A DNA stretch of 12,605 nucleotides, taken from positions 5,660-18,264 of the forward strand of contig NZ_MKGQ01000020.1 in NCBI RefSeq assembly GCF_001908105.1. Direction: 5' to 3'. Below the pieces are notes generated by a model. The model was not told the origin of the DNA, searched no databases, and worked only from the letters and a program-made list of their open reading frames with translations. Position 1 is the first letter of the stretch. The number at the start of each line of letters is the position of its first letter. This document shows positions 1 to 6,935 of the stretch, piece by piece. This stretch comes from Xenorhabdus eapokensis. GTDB taxonomy: Bacteria; Pseudomonadota; Gammaproteobacteria; Enterobacterales; Enterobacteriaceae. The position numbers and the translations under genes were made by a program.

Positions 1-84
1 CACACGTTGGGTATTTTTGCCAATTTTCAACAAGGTAAAAGTCAACGGGACTGGCTTCAACAAGCCAATGTTATAGGATGTTAA
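1..84 (+). CDS. Possible 3' end of an unrecognised gene (5' truncated)
   Basis: Frame 1 is open from the window edge to a TAA at 82-84, giving 27 residues that end in DWLQQANVIGC. The composition looks protein-like (FANFQQGKSQRDW), but the stretch is too short to assign to a family and an open run of this length can occur by chance. If real, it is the C-terminus of a gene lying mostly to the left of the window. No hairpin followed by a T-run is visible directly after the stop. Confidence 0.3.
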   Translation, partial: HTLGIFANFQQGKSQRDWLQQANVIGC

Positions 85-300
85 AGTCGAGCATCGCGTC
101 AAATCCTGTCGATTTCAAGTTACAGATCACACACAGCCGCAAATTAGAAAATAACGCGGATAAATTTCAACACAAACTTACTGACCTTACAAAAATTCAG
201 GTTAGACTATTAATCATTGTCAAGGGGGAAGGGTGGATTTGAGGCATAAATAACCAGCACTCTTCTTGGTTGAAATATTGATATATTGAAGAGGTTGATA
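85..300. other. Intergenic stretch upstream of the pRiA4b ORF-3-like gene
   Basis: This AT-rich gap has no convincing coding frame. It presumably holds the promoter of the gene starting at 301. A weak candidate is TTACAA at 187-192 with an ATTAAT-like -10 near 209-214, but the match is poor. The end of the gap holds the ribosome binding site at 288-294. Confidence 0.4.
288..294 (+). promoter_or_regulatory. Ribosome binding site deciding the start at 301
   Basis: GAAGAGG lies 6 nt before ATG 301. This favours 301 over the in-frame TTG at 286, which the same purine run partly overlaps and could not serve. Confidence 0.6.
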
Positions 301-2373
301 ATGAAATTAACACCTGAAAAATTGCTATCTGCAATAGAAAAATACGCCCATGCTCCTGAGAAACAGCGCTCCTTAACCCAAACGCAGATACAATGGTTTT
401 CCGAGCCTGAAAACGTCTTTTTGTTTATTAATCTGGTATTGATGCTGCCTAAAAAAACAATGACGGAGATGGGGGACAGCATTCATAATTGGCTTGAAGT
501 TGCCATAGGAGAACTTGCATTAACAACAACAAAATTACCGGCTGAGGCCAAACAACTGTTTGAAGAGATCATTGAGCAAATTTTGGTGAATGCCAAAGAA
601 GAGCTCGAGATCAATAGCGAATGCGTATTGTTATGTGTATCGATCCTGAAAAGAAATCAGTTTCATATTAACACGGATATCACCCCACTACTGGATACCT
701 CCCAATATGCTGATAACACCAACATAGAAACTTTTCCGACAAAATCCCCAAACTTAAGCCAACTATTTAAACAGTTTGAAATTCATTCTGGCATTGAATT
801 CGTCAACTTTTTTGAGAGTGGTTTTTCCGTTATTCCTCATGAAACATTGCCTCACTTATTGTCGGAAGTTGCCAAGCATTCATGGGGTATAGATGCCCTG
901 CTACTACTGACTCAGTACTTTGAAGAACCGACTGCCCTTGCCTGTGCACAATCCTTGGACGATTGCCCCGCTTCTGCATGGGCAAACTTATCCTACCTGC
1001 AACTTATCAATCTGTGTGCACGGTTTAACCGCCATCCTGCCATTCGTTCTTGTTTTAAGCGTTGGAAAAAGAAGGCGATGTCGCACCACAATAAGGTTCG
1101 GAAAACAGCAGAGATACACGAAATATACGCCACTCATGTTGATGGGAATGACTGCGCCAGCATGATGCTGGCAATCACACTGGATGGTCAAAAATACCAA
1201 ATGAATATGATGCTGGATTTCAAATCGGGTATCCGCGAGAGCTTACTGAATATTTCGCCTGAAAAAACCATCCCCGAACTGATTAAAGAGTTATGCAATC
1301 ATGAGTCTTATGTTGACTTTACTCCGGTCTCCCCTGACTGGCTGCAACAAATTTTACCGTGGATACTTTCAGTTCAGCAAAATAAAAACACGCCCCTTGA
1401 TCTCGATTCACTTTATTGGTTGTCACAACTTCCTGTCGAATGGACACAACCAGAAGCATTTGAGCTTGAACACTGGAGCCAAAAGTTCGGTTATCAAGCT
1501 GATCTGAAACGACAAGAACGGAATCGCCTTGGTATTACTATGGGGTCATCATTAATATTGAGCTGGCTGGCGCCGGAAGACTGTTTGTTGAAGGCGAAAA
1601 AACCCAGGGACTTATTGAAACTCTATTATTATGCAAACCGTGAACTCTTTACTGAACGTCTGACTTATTCCGCTGCAATCGAACAATACAGACTGCCACC
1701 ACAAGCTCCATATCTAGTAGAGCAATTTTTAGATTTGGCCTATGCCCTCAGAGATCCTTCATTAAACCGCAAGAGGTTTGCTTTATTTGATACTTTGTCT
1801 GAACTCAGCTTTGAATATTTCTACATGGAACAAGAGGAAGAGATTGAACCGCAAGGTTTGGTTCTCAAAGTGAGTTTAGTTGATGCCACTCCAGCCGTAT
1901 GGCGTCGGATCCGTGTCAGCAATCAGCTAACACTCAATGAATTTCATGATGTGATACAAGATGCGATGGGCTGGGAAAATGCGCATCTCTTTCGTTTCAA
2001 TCTTTTAGGCATCGATATTCCAGAAGAACACTACGACCAAATGTGTATCGGTGCATTTCTGGGTGATGTTGGCGACGAACTCGACTACCAATATGACTTT
2101 GGTGATGATTGGCTTCATCAGATAACCGTAGAGAAAGTCCTTGCAAAAGAGGTTATCCAGCCTGAAGTCACCGCAGGTAATGGCATATGTCCGGCAGAAG
2201 ATTCTGGTGGTATTTGGAATTGGAACTATTTGCTCAAATTGAGGAAAAAGAAAGTTCTGACGGAAGATGAAGCAGAACAATTAGAATTTGTGGGATTATC
2301 CCCAAGTGAATTGCCAGAACCTTTTGATAAACAGCAGGCTAATAAAAAGCTTAAGGCGCTAGTCATCCACTAA
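301..2373 (+). CDS. Plasmid pRiA4b ORF-3-like family protein
   Basis: The product is a 690-residue protein with no signal peptide or membrane segment, so it is probably cytoplasmic. Residues from about 519 to 680 resemble the plasmid pRiA4b ORF-3-like domain (PF07929). They contain VDATPAVWRRIRV, a DAMGWENAHLFRF stretch, and the hallmark YDFGDDWLHQI followed by an acidic, Trp-rich region (EDSGGIWNWNYL). The domain's biochemical function is not known; it often occurs as a stand-alone protein of about 180-200 residues. The preceding 500 or so residues are mostly helical in appearance and I do not recognise them. They look unrelated to transposases, despite the plasmid/IS origin of the domain name. 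ATG 301 is chosen for its ribosome binding site. A strong terminator follows at once, so the gene is probably monocistronic. Family call is fairly secure; role unknown. Confidence 0.8.
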   Translation: MKLTPEKLLSAIEKYAHAPEKQRSLTQTQIQWFSEPENVFLFINLVLMLPKKTMTEMGDSIHNWLEVAIGELALTTTKLPAEAKQLFEEIIEQILVNAKEELEINSECVLLCVSILKRNQFHINTDITPLLDTSQYADNTNIETFPTKSPNLSQLFKQFEIHSGIEFVNFFESGFSVIPHETLPHLLSEVAKHSWGIDALLLLTQYFEEPTALACAQSLDDCPASAWANLSYLQLINLCARFNRHPAIRSCFKRWKKKAMSHHNKVRKTAEIHEIYATHVDGNDCASMMLAITLDGQKYQMNMMLDFKSGIRESLLNISPEKTIPELIKELCNHESYVDFTPVSPDWLQQILPWILSVQQNKNTPLDLDSLYWLSQLPVEWTQPEAFELEHWSQKFGYQADLKRQERNRLGITMGSSLILSWLAPEDCLLKAKKPRDLLKLYYYANRELFTERLTYSAAIEQYRLPPQAPYLVEQFLDLAYALRDPSLNRKRFALFDTLSELSFEYFYMEQEEEIEPQGLVLKVSLVDATPAVWRRIRVSNQLTLNEFHDVIQDAMGWENAHLFRFNLLGIDIPEEHYDQMCIGAFLGDVGDELDYQYDFGDDWLHQITVEKVLAKEVIQPEVTAGNGICPAEDSGGIWNWNYLLKLRKKKVLTEDEAEQLEFVGLSPSELPEPFDKQQANKKLKALVIH

Positions 2374-2381
2374 AAGTCAAT

Positions 2382-2416
2382 AAACCGGAGGAAAAGAATG
2401 CCTCCGGTTTTTTTCT
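2382..2416 (+). terminator. Rho-independent terminator after the pRiA4b ORF-3-like gene
   Basis: A perfect 10-bp stem, AAACCGGAGG (2382-2391) with CCTCCGGTTT (2401-2410), encloses a 9-nt loop and runs into TTTTCTTC. It begins 8 nt after the stop codon at 2371-2373 and lies before fdhD, separating the two transcription units. Confidence 0.9.
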
Positions 2417-2440
2417 TCTTTCAATATTATGAATCAAACT

Positions 2441-2447
2441 AAAGGGA
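2441..2447 (+). promoter_or_regulatory. Ribosome binding site deciding the fdhD start
   Basis: AAAGGGA lies 8 nt before ATG 2456. The in-frame ATG at 2429 has only the terminator's pyrimidine-rich tail upstream and no Shine-Dalgarno, so 2456 is preferred. Confidence 0.65.
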
Positions 2448-2455
2448 ATTCATTA

Positions 2456-3301
2456 ATGGAAAATGAAAGGCCAGAAAATAAGTTAACCATAGAAGGAATC
2501 AACGGGACTTCTCGCATAAATGTACAACAAAAAAACGCCAAAAAAAGTGACCAATTGAGTACTCCAACTCCGGATTGGGTAGCCGAGGAAGTGCCTGTCG
2601 CATTAGTTTATAACGGTATTTCCCATGTCGTAATGATGGCGAGTCCAAAAGATCTTGACCATTTCGCTATCGGGTTTTCCTTGTCGGAAGGGATTATTAC
2701 ATCTGCGCAGGAAATTCGGTGGATTGATTCTGTAGTTAGCTGCCACGGTGGTATTGAACTGCACATTGAACTTTCCAGCCGGCGTTTTGCGGAATTAAAA
2801 GAGCGTCGACGCAGCATGGTTGGGAGAACGGGTTGCGGTATTTGCGGCACAGAACAACTCGCAGAGATCTTTCGCCCAATTACCCCCCTGCCTTTCACCC
2901 AAACACTTTCCCTCTCCTGCCTTGATATTGCACTTACCCAATTACCACATGTTCAGGAAATCGGCGCACTCACTGGCTGTACCCATGCCGCAGGTTGGAT
3001 TGACTCAGAGGGAAAATTACTTGGTGGTTGTGAAGATATTGGCCGCCATGTTGCACTGGATAAGCTACTGGGAATGCGAGCTAAAACAGGCTGGCAACAA
3101 GGTGCTGTGTTGGTTTCCAGCCGTGCCAGTTATGAGATGGTACAGAAATCAGCGAATTGTGGAGTAGAAATTTTATTTGCTGTTTCTGCGGCAACCTCAC
3201 TCGCCATTGAAGTCGCACAGAAATGTAATCTAACGTTGATCGGATTTTGCAAGCCAGGACGGGCAACAATATATACCCATCCTCAACGATTAGTGAATTA
3301 A
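2456..3301 (+). CDS. fdhD: Formate dehydrogenase accessory sulfurtransferase FdhD
   Basis: FdhD moves sulfur from the cysteine desulfurase IscS to the molybdenum cofactor (bis-MGD), a step needed for active formate dehydrogenases in the cytoplasm. The 281-residue product matches the enterobacterial family (E. coli about 277 residues) along its length. Visible blocks include [20 protein letters not shown] (residues 43-62), the catalytic CxxC loop GRTGCGICG with Cys127 and Cys130, [40 protein letters not shown] and the C-terminal [17 protein letters not shown]. The variable N-terminal ~40 residues are longer and more polar than usual. No formate dehydrogenase structural gene is in the window, so it acts here as a stand-alone gene. 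It has no evident functional link to the heme-uptake genes downstream. Confidence 0.97.
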   Translation: MENERPENKLTIEGINGTSRINVQQKNAKKSDQLSTPTPDWVAEEVPVALVYNGISHVVMMASPKDLDHFAIGFSLSEGIITSAQEIRWIDSVVSCHGGIELHIELSSRRFAELKERRRSMVGRTGCGICGTEQLAEIFRPITPLPFTQTLSLSCLDIALTQLPHVQEIGALTGCTHAAGWIDSEGKLLGGCEDIGRHVALDKLLGMRAKTGWQQGAVLVSSRASYEMVQKSANCGVEILFAVSAATSLAIEVAQKCNLTLIGFCKPGRATIYTHPQRLVN

Positions 3302-3416
3302 TTACCATCCACGAATTCATTCCATTCTCAAAAAATAACCTAATTTCAATTAATTTACCTCTCATTTGCACCAGCAATGAAATTAAACAAAAAAGAAACA
3401 AAATTATAACCTATGG

Positions 3417-3445
3417 TTTACATCGCTATTTAGCCAACATACATT
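3417..3445 (+). promoter_or_regulatory. Candidate sigma-70 promoter for cassette 1
   Basis: TTTACA (3417-3422) is followed after exactly 17 nt by TACATT (3440-3445). The -35 matches 5 of 6 and the -10 matches 4 of 6 consensus bases. It lies about 100 nt upstream of ATG 3546. AT-rich DNA gives such matches by chance, so this is only a candidate. Confidence 0.35.
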
Positions 3446-3533
3446 TTATTTGCTGCATATTTTTTTGCGCACATCATTCACACAAAAAGCTCAGGACGCT
3501 CTTATGACAGGATAACAAGACATTCAATACTCT

Positions 3534-3539
3534 GTGAGG
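3534..3539 (+). promoter_or_regulatory. Ribosome binding site deciding the start at 3546
   Basis: GTGAGG ends 6 nt before ATG 3546. The GTG within it (3534) is in frame but would add four residues ahead of a normal signal peptide. The paralogue also begins MKK, so 3546 is preferred. Confidence 0.6.
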
Positions 3540-3545
3540 CTGCTT

Positions 3546-4262
3546 ATGAAAAAGGTCAATATATTAATCGCCATGTTAAGCGTTTTTGGATTTACTACCC
3601 AGGTTCAGGCAAAAGTTGAGTATGGTATAAGCCAACAAGAAACCGATCCACACCTTGTCATCGGAGAAGTAGATGGTGAACCCGCTCTGGGTATCACTTT
3701 ACCTACAGTAAAAGATAAATTACTTCCTGCCTCCCAACTAAAAGGTTTCGCTACACTCGACAAGAATGGCATCTATCATGCCGAAGTAGATGGTTCACTT
3801 TTCGGTATCGAGAACCAGTATATCGATATCGGTCAGGTTCCCGGTACAGAGGTTTACTTTGGGGAATGGGCACAAAAAACGCCCGATAAATCGGATGTTA
3901 CCCATACTGTTTTTTATGCGGGTAAAGATGTTACAACCAATCTGCCCACTGGCGGTACTGCGACCTATATAGTAAAAGGCTTGAACCAATATAACGGAAA
4001 TAATCTCCTCTCCGGCAAACTCGTCGCAAACTTTGATTCCAAAAAACTGAATGGCTCACTGAACAATGATTCATTAAAAATCGATATTGATGCCAATATA
4101 AATAACAATGCCGGATTTTCAGGTAAGGCCACAGCCAACGGTAGTATTAATGGGATTACCGATGGGAAATTCTACGGTGATTCCGCTTCTGCTCTGGCAG
4201 GGTATGCCAAATTTGATGGCGACAGAAGCAAAGATACTGCTTTTGGTGGTGCTAAAGAATAA
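3546..4262 (+). CDS. Hemophilin-like secreted protein, copy 1 (T11SS substrate)
   Basis: The 238-residue product is probably an extracellular heme-capture protein exported through the secretor encoded next to it. A Sec signal peptide (MKK, a hydrophobic core, VQA at 20-22) is visible. There is no lipobox Cys, so the mature protein of about 216 residues should be soluble rather than a surface lipoprotein. Residues from about 103 to the end (VYFGEW...; FYAGKDVTTNLPTGGTATY; FYGDSASALAGYAKF; KDTAFGG) form the small eight-stranded barrel typical of hemophilin and other Slam/T11SS substrates, the part recognised by the secretor. Residues 23-102 would be the ligand-binding handle and differ strongly from copy 2: the Gly/His-rich loops of that copy are missing. 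Its only histidines are His36, His78 and His120. Heme is therefore the family-based guess for its ligand, and another cargo is possible. Confidence 0.82.
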   Translation: MKKVNILIAMLSVFGFTTQVQAKVEYGISQQETDPHLVIGEVDGEPALGITLPTVKDKLLPASQLKGFATLDKNGIYHAEVDGSLFGIENQYIDIGQVPGTEVYFGEWAQKTPDKSDVTHTVFYAGKDVTTNLPTGGTATYIVKGLNQYNGNNLLSGKLVANFDSKKLNGSLNNDSLKIDIDANINNNAGFSGKATANGSINGITDGKFYGDSASALAGYAKFDGDRSKDTAFGGAKE

Positions 4263-4276
4263 TGATTTATTCCCCA

Positions 4277-4311
4277 GAAAACAGTGTCATTTGGGCACTG
4301 TTTTCTTCTTC
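4277..4311 (+). terminator. Terminator-like hairpin between substrate and secretor, cassette 1
   Basis: A perfect 10-bp stem, GAAAACAGTG (4277-4286) with CACTGTTTTC (4296-4305), has a 9-nt loop and is followed by TTCTTC. It starts 14 nt after the stop of the hemophilin-like gene and 107 nt before the secretor start. Its position suggests an attenuator giving more substrate than secretor mRNA, or 3'-end protection of the substrate message. The T-run is interrupted, so readthrough is likely. Confidence 0.65.
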
Positions 4312-4321
4312 ATCTTCTTTA

Positions 4322-4361
4322 CCCTATTTATTTCCAACTTATTTATTTCAAATAAATAGGG
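4322..4361 (+). repeat. Inverted repeat in the leader of secretor 1
   Basis: A perfect 12-nt inverted repeat pairs CCCTATTTATTT (4322-4333) with AAATAAATAGGG (4350-4361) around a 16-nt loop. A second TTATTTATTT copy at 4339-4348 could pair with the same right arm, so two mutually exclusive structures are possible. It ends 22 nt before ATG 4384 and has no counterpart before secretor 2. Confidence 0.6.
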
Positions 4362-4383
4362 GTCTTATCAATCGGGTTTTACT

Positions 4384-4440
4384 ATGTCTGTTCAAAAAAA
4401 AGTGTCTGTTCAAAAAAAAGTGTTTGATCAAAAAAAAGTG
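4384..4440 (+). repeat. 18-bp tandem repeats with three A8 tracts at the start of secretor 1
   Basis: Three 18-nt units lie at 4384-4401, 4402-4419 and 4420-4437. The first two differ only at the first base (ATG versus GTG), and the third has two further changes (TTTGAT for TCTGTT). Each ends in eight A's (4394-4401, 4412-4419, 4430-4437). They encode SVQKKV, SVQKKV and FDQKKV, keep the reading frame, and are absent from the paralogue at 7011. Confidence 0.95.
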
Positions 4441-5895
4441 TCTGAAAAGGAAATATTTCCAATATTACTTATAATATTGCTGATCTCATTTCAGTCTCCG
4501 ACAGTTTATGCCAATGAAGATATTAGCCACAGGACTTGGCAAGAAGCACAATATAATCAACAACACAATCAACAGAAAAATAACATTCCTATAAAAGCTC
4601 GCTTCTCATTAGCCATGACTCATGGACAAGTACTTAAAGCTAAAAACAATCTTAAGGATATCACTCAAGCACTGTATTTTGCTATTAACCAACAGCAGTG
4701 GCAAGATGTCAGACGCCTTCTGCCGATTTATCAAAAAATTCCTGGGTACGATCCGTTACTCAGCGATTTTGCTCAAGGCGGGCTAGCTCGCCTTAACGGG
4801 AATTTAACGCTTGCTACCTCTTATTATCAAAAGATCTTACGTAAAAAACCAAATTTTACCCGCATTAAACTGGAACTGGCTCGTATTTATTTTGAAGATC
4901 ACAAAAACCAAGAATCCGAGCAGTTATTTAAGGAAATCAGCAAACAAGATCAGTTACCAGAAATGGTCTTGATGAATATTGACCGTTATCTGGCTGCAAT
5001 AAACTCAAGAAATGATTGGAGTGGTTCATTCTCATTTGGCTATGCCTATGACGATAATATAAATATGTCTCCGAATCAGAAACCAATCTGTCTGCTTTCT
5101 ACAAAGGGAAAGTGCATCATTGAACGTGACGTGCCAAAACCTATCAAAGCATGGGGTGGAACTTACAACGCCACCTTAAGCCGACGTTACCCACTTATTG
5201 GTCATCACGGCATTTTTGGCCGAGGACTGATTTATGGTGAAAATTATCCCAATTATCACACCGAAAACGAAAATATATTTCTGCTGATCAGTGGCTACAA
5301 CTATAAAAGCAGAAACCAGGATTTCTCCTTTGGCCCCTTATTCGAATATCAACAACGTGCAGGGAATACCGAATACCATGCCATCGGTGCCAAAATAGAA
5401 TGGCAGTGGGATATCACCAAACAAACCACCCTCAATGTTGAGTTTGGACATAAAAAATTGAATTATCAGCCGCTTTACAGAGGGAAAGACGGCGAACTTT
5501 CCTCATCCTATGTCAGCCTATTGCATGTCATCAATGATAAATTAGTGCTGTTTGGTGGTGGTAATTGGAGCTATCGAAATAATCAACAACCGGCGGATCG
5601 CTATCAACAATGGGGAATAAGTGCGGGGATAGCTGGACAACTCTATTCCCGCATTAATGGTTCGCTGCTTGTCACACTGAGGAAACAACACTTTGGCGCT
5701 TACAGCCCATTATTGGGTGCCAGACGCCAGGATAATGAACAAATCTATACTGCCACCATTAAATTTCCTGCCGCTAAAATATTGGGCATGACACCCTCTT
5801 TCACTTTCCGCCATCGACACAATCGCAGTAATGTGAACTGGTTATACAGTTACGATAAAAACGAAGTACAGATACAGTTAGAAAAATATTTTTAA
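4384..5895 (+). CDS. Type 11 secretion system outer-membrane secretor (Slam/DUF560), copy 1
   Basis: The 503-residue product should move the adjacent hemophilin-like protein across the outer membrane. The N-terminus has an unusually long Lys-rich n-region made of SVQKKV-type repeats, then a hydrophobic core (about 24-35) and probable cleavage near VYA-NED (43/44). Residues about 90-205 form a periplasmic TPR-like helical domain (DFAQGGLARLNGNLTLATSY, KLELARIYFEDHK). From about 212 (WSGSFSFGYAYDDN) to the terminal Phe lies the Slam/DUF560 beta-barrel (PF04575). A CX7C pair (Cys236, Cys244) in an early barrel loop is shared with copy 2. ATG 4384 has no clear Shine-Dalgarno, but its flank aligns with the flank of the paralogue's start at 7011. 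The in-frame GTG at 4438 aligns with the paralogue's first codon and is an alternative start after the repeats. Confidence 0.9.
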   Translation: MSVQKKVSVQKKVFDQKKVSEKEIFPILLIILLISFQSPTVYANEDISHRTWQEAQYNQQHNQQKNNIPIKARFSLAMTHGQVLKAKNNLKDITQALYFAINQQQWQDVRRLLPIYQKIPGYDPLLSDFAQGGLARLNGNLTLATSYYQKILRKKPNFTRIKLELARIYFEDHKNQESEQLFKEISKQDQLPEMVLMNIDRYLAAINSRNDWSGSFSFGYAYDDNINMSPNQKPICLLSTKGKCIIERDVPKPIKAWGGTYNATLSRRYPLIGHHGIFGRGLIYGENYPNYHTENENIFLLISGYNYKSRNQDFSFGPLFEYQQRAGNTEYHAIGAKIEWQWDITKQTTLNVEFGHKKLNYQPLYRGKDGELSSSYVSLLHVINDKLVLFGGGNWSYRNNQQPADRYQQWGISAGIAGQLYSRINGSLLVTLRKQHFGAYSPLLGARRQDNEQIYTATIKFPAAKILGMTPSFTFRHRHNRSNVNWLYSYDKNEVQIQLEKYF

Positions 5896-6069
5896 TGCCA
5901 ATTAATTTGTTAATAACAAAATAACCTCAGTAAATAAAATCCACCAACCTCACATTTTTTAAAAAAAATCAGATAGATCAAACCTCACCCAAAATGCAAA
6001 AAATAAAATAAAAATCAATAAAATAAAAAAAGACATTGACTAATAAACCCTATTATTATCGAAACAAAT

Positions 6070-6094
6070 AATAATAATTATCATTTACATTATC
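6070..6094 (+). promoter_or_regulatory. Fur-box-like operator (two overlapping sites)
   Basis: Against the 19-bp consensus GATAATGATAATCATTATC, the window at 6070-6088 matches at 14 positions and that at 6076-6094 at 13, including a perfect CATTATC half (6088-6094). The two are offset by 6 bp, as in extended Fur operators. It lies about 90 nt before the second hemophilin-like gene and would make cassette 2, the receptor and TonB iron-repressed. Match counts were made by eye. Confidence 0.7.
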
Positions 6095-6175
6095 ATTTGA
6101 ACAGTGTACGTTTTTCTCGCGCGATAAATCAGACCGTTTTTAAGATTGGGTAACGAGGGATCCCCCATTCCAAAC

Positions 6176-6180
6176 GAGGA
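6176..6180 (+). promoter_or_regulatory. Ribosome binding site deciding the start at 6186
   Basis: GAGGA ends 5 nt before ATG 6186 but only 2 nt before ATG 6183. The better spacing and the MKK start of the paralogue favour 6186. Confidence 0.55.
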
Positions 6181-6185
6181 TAATG

Positions 6186-6923
6186 ATGAAAAAGTTGAAC
6201 GTATTAATCGCCGCTTTAGGCACATTGGGATTTATGGCACAGGCTCAGGCAGAAGTCGGTTTTGGGCAGAGTCAAATAAGCTCACCAGCATATATTAAGG
6301 TTGGTGCAACCGAAACGGGTTCAAATTCACACGGTGGTGCGAGTGGCGATCCTGGTATTGGGATCAGTTCCATCGGTGGAGGAAAACTCATCGGTTTTTC
6401 TGGCTTAACTCGCATGGCACCAGCGGACAGTAATGGGATTCATAACATCTCAAGAGCTGGTGCACCAGGCTCTCATGGTGGTATGGGGGTATTCAATTTC
6501 AGCAAAGTTGCCAATGCTGATGTTTATTTCGGTGAATGGTCAACTGGTCAGACATCGGATGATTCTCACACCGTTTATTATGCAGGTAAGGATATCACTA
6601 CCAATATTCCAACAGACGGAACAGCAACTTATACGGTGACAGGTATTAACCAGTACAGCGGTGATAATGCCTTGTCCGGTACATTTACCGCTGACTTTGG
6701 TGAGAAAACTCTGGTTGGTTCCATGGAAAATACCGCAATGACAATAGATATTAGTGCCAATATTGGTGCTGATGCTAAATTCGAAGGTATAGCCATAACT
6801 GATGATTTGGTTGGAACAACCAATGGTCACTTCTTTGGCGACAGTGCATCCAGTCTGGCTGGATACACCACATTTGAAGATGACAGCTCCAAAGATACTG
6901 CTTTCGGTGGTTCTAAACAGTAA
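6186..6923 (+). CDS. Hemophilin-like secreted heme-binding protein, copy 2 (T11SS substrate)
   Basis: The 245-residue product is the better hemophilin candidate of the two, because it heads the operon with the receptor and TonB. It has a Sec signal peptide ending AQAQA (18-22) and no lipobox, giving a secreted mature protein of about 223 residues. The handle (about 23-112) is rich in Gly and carries His49 (NSHGGASG), His86 (NGIHNIS) and His97 (PGSHGGMG). A glycine-flanked histidine such as His97 is a plausible axial heme ligand, as a single loop histidine serves that role in the Haemophilus hemophilin. The barrel from about 113 (VYFGEWST; YYAGKDITTNIPTDGTATY; HFFGDSASSLAGYTTF; KDTAFGG) closely matches copy 1. 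Heme binding is inferred. Xenorhabdus genes of this kind have been called hpl; I leave the symbol blank because there are two copies. Confidence 0.88.
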   Translation: MKKLNVLIAALGTLGFMAQAQAEVGFGQSQISSPAYIKVGATETGSNSHGGASGDPGIGISSIGGGKLIGFSGLTRMAPADSNGIHNISRAGAPGSHGGMGVFNFSKVANADVYFGEWSTGQTSDDSHTVYYAGKDITTNIPTDGTATYTVTGINQYSGDNALSGTFTADFGEKTLVGSMENTAMTIDISANIGADAKFEGIAITDDLVGTTNGHFFGDSASSLAGYTTFEDDSSKDTAFGGSKQ

Positions 6924-6935
6924 TCATTAATCTTT

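Larger units (their letters stand above)
3302..3545. other. Intergenic region between fdhD and cassette 1
   Basis: This 244-nt AT-rich gap shows no coding frame and no clear terminator for fdhD. It holds a candidate promoter at 3417-3445 and the ribosome binding site of the first hemophilin-like gene. I looked for a Fur box like the one before cassette 2 and saw none convincing. Confidence 0.5.
5896..6182. other. Regulatory intergenic region between the two cassettes
   Basis: This 287-nt gap has no credible gene. It contains a very A-rich block at about 5995-6031, a TTGACT -35-like hexamer at 6036-6041 with no good -10 partner, a Fur-box-like array at 6070-6094, and two AACGAGG copies before the start of the second hemophilin-like gene. 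There is no clear terminator for the upstream secretor; only a TTTGTTA/TAACAAA palindrome without a T-run (5906-5920) is present. Confidence 0.6.

Noticed and set aside
210..482. Minus-strand open frame over the start of the pRiA4b ORF-3-like gene
   Set aside because: It overlaps a well-supported gene, has no family resemblance and has no ribosome binding site that I can see.
2429..2455. Earlier fdhD start at ATG 2429
   Set aside because: It immediately follows the terminator tail with no Shine-Dalgarno, whereas 2456 has AAAGGGA at good spacing.
4384..4440. Short direct repeats as a CRISPR array
   Set aside because: The units are contiguous 18-mers without spacers and stay in frame as coding sequence.
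4262..4474. 70-codon + strand frame running across the leader and the A8 repeats of secretor 1
   Set aside because: It is a shifted reading of the same repeats (LFKKKC units), with no signal for translation. The secretor frame explains the DNA better.
5906..5920. TTTGTTA/TAACAAA palindrome as a terminator of secretor 1
   Set aside because: The stem is AT-only with one base between the arms and no following T-run.
6036..6056. TTGACT (6036) with TATTAT (6051) as the cassette 2 promoter
   Set aside because: The spacing is 9 nt, far too short for sigma-70, and no suitable -10 is found at 16-18 nt.
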